Positions 61,261 to 64,000 of a stretch of DNA of 64,000 nt are shown here, in pieces. Both the position numbers and the translations under genes were made by a program. Numbering within the stretch: the first letter of the stretch is position 1; every line of letters begins with the position of its first letter. Source of the DNA: Candidatus Galacturonatibacter soehngenii (GTDB taxonomy: Bacteria > Bacillota > Clostridia > Lachnospirales > Lachnospiraceae). The stretch spans positions 124,001 to 188,000 of the forward strand of contig NZ_WAGX01000007.1 in NCBI RefSeq assembly GCF_008830185.1, written 5' to 3'. The notes beneath the pieces are model-generated. The model saw only the letters and a program-made list of their open reading frames with translations, had not been told where the DNA came from and made no database searches.

Positions 61261-63036
61261 ATGTTTCATAAAAGATTAATAAAAGAATTTAAAGAAAATA
61301 TGAAGTATGTAGCCTTAATTGTGGCAACTCAATGGATTATGCTCCTTGCTAATGTCATATTCGTGCTTTATAGTGCAAAATTATTAAACATGCTTCGTAT
61401 CGAAAGTATAACGATGGATGAGATAAAAACATATATACTCATTACGTTTGGTGTAATCATTGTTCGCTTGATTATGACAAAGCTAAATGGAAGGTTTTCC
61501 TATCAAGCATCTGTGAATACAAAGGATAAGCTTCGTATAAGATTATACGATAAAATGATTCGTCTTGGCCCAGGATATTATGAGAACTACTCTACTTCTG
61601 AAGTGGTACAGCTATCAACAGAAGGGGTAGAACAACTTGAAATCTATTTTGGAAGGTATATGCCACAGTTTTTCTATGCTTTTTTAGCACCGATTACCCT
61701 GTTTTTTATTGTAGGAACCATTAACACTTCAGTAGCAGCGGCGTTACTTATCTGTGTTCCACTCATACCAGGAGCAATTATGGGTGTTCAAAAATTTGCA
61801 AAAAGACTATTGTCCAAATACTGGGGTTCTTATACAGAGCTTGGTGATAATTTTTTGGAATATATTCAAGGGCTAACAACCATGAAAATCTATCAGGCAG
61901 ATGAATACTATGCAAAAAAGATGCACGAGGAATCCGAGCATTTTCGAAAAATGACAATGCGGGTACTGGTAATGCAATTAAATTCTATTACCATAATGGA
62001 TTTGGTTGCATATGGCGGAGCTGTTGTAGGAATTATCCTAGGTTTACTGGCAATGAAAGCAGGTAGTGTTAATTTCACACAAGGAATTTTCATAGTACTC
62101 ATATCAGCTGAATTCTTTCTTCCTATGCGATTGCTTGGGTCCTTTTTCCACATTTCCATGAATGGTAATGCAGCAGCAGATAAAATTTTTCGAATTCTTG
62201 ATTTGCCAGAGCAAGAAGAAGGAGGCAAGGAAGAAATTAAGATGGATACAATTTCTTTTGAGCATATCAATTTTTCGTATCCGCAAGCAAAAGAGCGTAA
62301 GGTGTTACATAATATAAACTTTAAAGTTTGTCCAAATAAACTGGTTGCATTTGCAGGAGAATCTGGTTGTGGAAAGAGTACGATTGCTTCCCTTCTTATG
62401 GGTGAACAAACCGATTACGAGGGAGAGATTTTACTTGGTGGACATCCATTGCATGAGGTAAGCAAAATAGTGAGGTACAAAAAAATCACAAGGATTAATC
62501 ACAATAGTTACTTATTTGCAGGTACGGTAAAAAGCAACTTGCAAATGGGGAATCCAAATGCCAGTGACGCTAAGATGGATGAGGCTTTAAAAAAGGTTAA
62601 GCTGTATGACTTTATCTATGAAAATGGAGGTCTTGATATGCAGTTAACGGAAAATGCGCAGAACCTATCAGGCGGACAAAAGCAAAGATTAGCACTTGCA
62701 AGGGCAATTCTTCATGATAGTGATATTTATATATTTGATGAGGCAACATCAAACATTGATGTTGAAAGTGAAGAGCTGATTATGAAGAATGTGAAACAAA
62801 TGGCAAAGGAAAAAACGGTTATTTTAATATCCCATCGATTAGCAAATATTTGCGATGCAGATGAAATCTTTATGATGGAAAACAAAAGTATAGTAGAAAA
62901 TGGAACACACGAAGAGTTATTGCAAATAAAGGACGGTAAATATAAAAGACTGTATGAAAGTCAAAAAAAGCTGGAAGGATATGCGCTGTATTCAAAAGAT
63001 AGCACAATGTCTAACAACAGAAAGGTGGCATTTTAG
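61261..63036 (+). CDS. ABC half-transporter, CydD/SiaG-like
   Basis: 591 residues: six-helix exporter-type membrane domain (to about 305) and an ATPase domain with Walker A GESGCGKSTI, signature LSGGQKQRLALARAI, Walker B IYIFDEATSNID and H-loop LISHRL. The membrane domain resembles CydD. In Streptococcus pyogenes similar half transporters (siaG, siaH) end the shr-shp-sia heme operon, so this pair may move heme, a heme-linked thiol or an unknown product. The next gene starts directly after this stop, so the pair is probably a heterodimer. Confidence 0.9.
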   Translation: MFHKRLIKEFKENMKYVALIVATQWIMLLANVIFVLYSAKLLNMLRIESITMDEIKTYILITFGVIIVRLIMTKLNGRFSYQASVNTKDKLRIRLYDKMIRLGPGYYENYSTSEVVQLSTEGVEQLEIYFGRYMPQFFYAFLAPITLFFIVGTINTSVAAALLICVPLIPGAIMGVQKFAKRLLSKYWGSYTELGDNFLEYIQGLTTMKIYQADEYYAKKMHEESEHFRKMTMRVLVMQLNSITIMDLVAYGGAVVGIILGLLAMKAGSVNFTQGIFIVLISAEFFLPMRLLGSFFHISMNGNAAADKIFRILDLPEQEEGGKEEIKMDTISFEHINFSYPQAKERKVLHNINFKVCPNKLVAFAGESGCGKSTIASLLMGEQTDYEGEILLGGHPLHEVSKIVRYKKITRINHNSYLFAGTVKSNLQMGNPNASDAKMDEALKKVKLYDFIYENGGLDMQLTENAQNLSGGQKQRLALARAILHDSDIYIFDEATSNIDVESEELIMKNVKQMAKEKTVILISHRLANICDADEIFMMENKSIVENGTHEELLQIKDGKYKRLYESQKKLEGYALYSKDSTMSNNRKVAF

Positions 63037-64000
63037 ATGAAAAGTACACAAAAACAACGCTCTGGGTTTGGAGTCATGCTTGGATTAATCGGTATGATAA
63101 AACCATTGATGGGATATATGATACTTGCTCTTACCATGGGTACTATAGGTAATTTATGCGCTACCTTTATTACTGTTTTTGGTGCATACGGTGTTATAAA
63201 AGCCGTTGCAACAATTAGTGGGAATGCAGCCTTTTTCGGAACTTGGTTTACGCTGACATTCAAAGAGGTATGTATCATTATGGCTCTTCTTTCTGTTGTA
63301 CGTGCATTTTTAAAATATGCGGAACAAGCATGTAATCATTATATTGCTTTTAAATTATTGGCTAGAATCAGAGATATGATTTTTGCGGCATTAAGAAGAA
63401 TTACGCCAGCTAAGTTAGAGGGAAAAGAAAAGGGGAATTTAATTTCCTTAATTACTTCGGACGTAGAGTTATTAGAGGTGTTTTATGCACATACTATTTC
63501 ACCGATTGCAATTGCAGTACTTACCAGCGTAATTATGGTTTGCTATATTGGGCAAGGAAGTTGGTTGCTTGGATTAATCGCTCTTATCTTTTATGTGCTG
63601 GTTGGGGGTATCATTCCAGTCATAAATGGAAAAATGGGAGAAGAAAAGGGAAGTACATATCGAAAATGTATGGGGGTGCTCAATACAATTGTTCTTGATA
63701 ATCTGCGGGGGATTGGAGAAATCCTACAATACAATCAGGCGCAGTCAAGAAAAGATAAAATGGAACTTCAAACAAAAGAGCTAAATCGCACACAAAAAGT
63801 ATTAAAAAAGCTTGAAAGCACGCAAGGAGCCATTACCAATACCATTATTATGCTTGGCGGTGCAGTCATGCTGACCATATCATGTTTTCTTGTTATGGAA
63901 GGGAAACTATCCTTTTCACAGGCATTACTAGCAACCGTAGCCATGATGAGTTCCTTTGGACCAACAGCAGCACTTGGAAGTCTCTCCAATAATCTGCATC
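63037..64000 (+). CDS. ABC half-transporter, CydC/SiaH-like (3' partial)
   Basis: 321 residues visible before the window ends; ATG 63037 follows the previous stop TAG with no gap. GAAAGGTGG lies 8 bases upstream. The visible part is a six-helix exporter membrane domain (GTIGNLCATFITVFGAYGVI, CNHYIAFKLLARIRDMIFAA, FYAHTISPIAIAVLTSVIM) like CydC; the ATPase domain lies beyond the end. With the upstream subunit it should form one heterodimer. Confidence 0.88.
   Translation, partial: MKSTQKQRSGFGVMLGLIGMIKPLMGYMILALTMGTIGNLCATFITVFGAYGVIKAVATISGNAAFFGTWFTLTFKEVCIIMALLSVVRAFLKYAEQACNHYIAFKLLARIRDMIFAALRRITPAKLEGKEKGNLISLITSDVELLEVFYAHTISPIAIAVLTSVIMVCYIGQGSWLLGLIALIFYVLVGGIIPVINGKMGEEKGSTYRKCMGVLNTIVLDNLRGIGEILQYNQAQSRKDKMELQTKELNRTQKVLKKLESTQGAITNTIIMLGGAVMLTISCFLVMEGKLSFSQALLATVAMMSSFGPTAALGSLSNNLH

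Overview
The window is AT-rich DNA with strong GGAGG-type ribosome sites, AUG/GUG/UUG starts, TTGACA/TATAAT promoters, lipoproteins and no outer-membrane genes. This points to a Gram-positive clostridial Firmicute, most likely a Lachnospiraceae-type organism; the species cannot be fixed from the sequence alone. No rRNA, tRNA or CRISPR array was seen.

Layout. 1-3.85 kb: end of a MacB-type ABC ATPase and a large FtsX permease with a coiled-coil ectodomain. 3.97-5.8 kb (minus): BlaI-type repressor and BlaR1-type membrane protease whose sensor end is SH3-like, not penicillin-binding. 6.1-12.6 kb: L-ascorbate uptake and catabolism (ulaG, ulaC, ulaA, ulaB, a DeoR regulator, ulaE, an orphan beta-propeller-like gene). 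12.8-21.9 kb: L-arabinose and pentose-phosphate genes (araR, araA, FGGY kinase, araD, transaldolase, transketolase, galM). The two sets fit together: ascorbate carbon leaves UlaE as L-ribulose-5-P, the AraD substrate. The decarboxylase UlaD is missing from the window.

22-28.5 kb is an AT-richer accessory island: a two-gene ABC transporter, an AgrC-like kinase plus LytTR regulator, two unknown genes and a secreted calpain-like cysteine protease. A 21-bp-phased LytTR-type site lies just upstream of the ABC promoter. 28.5-46.8 kb holds ordinary cassettes: Lrp/LysE; a heterodimeric ABC exporter with MarR; a Mn-type ABC importer with MntR; threonine aldolase; a DUF1002 protein; an OmpR-type two-component system; TrkA/TrkH potassium uptake. 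A MerR regulator follows on the minus strand.

47.7-49.7 kb is a graveyard of mobile DNA: an integrase stump, a polymorphic-toxin-like gene that lost its start, an immunity-like gene, and an internally deleted IS200/IS605-type element whose right end supplies the stop codon of an alpha/beta hydrolase.

50.7-64 kb is the most striking region, a complete Gram-positive heme acquisition locus. It has a DtxR-like regulator, a secreted NEAT/BIG2/FIVAR protein interrupted by an in-frame TGA, a membrane protein fusing DUF454 (YbaN) to two NEAT domains, a Shp homologue with both heme-binding methionines, an IsdE/HtsA-type lipoprotein, a FecCD-type permease, an ATPase, and two CydDC/SiaGH-like half transporters (the second runs off the window). 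The inferred heme route is secreted NEAT protein to DUF454-NEAT to Shp to HtsA to the ABC importer.
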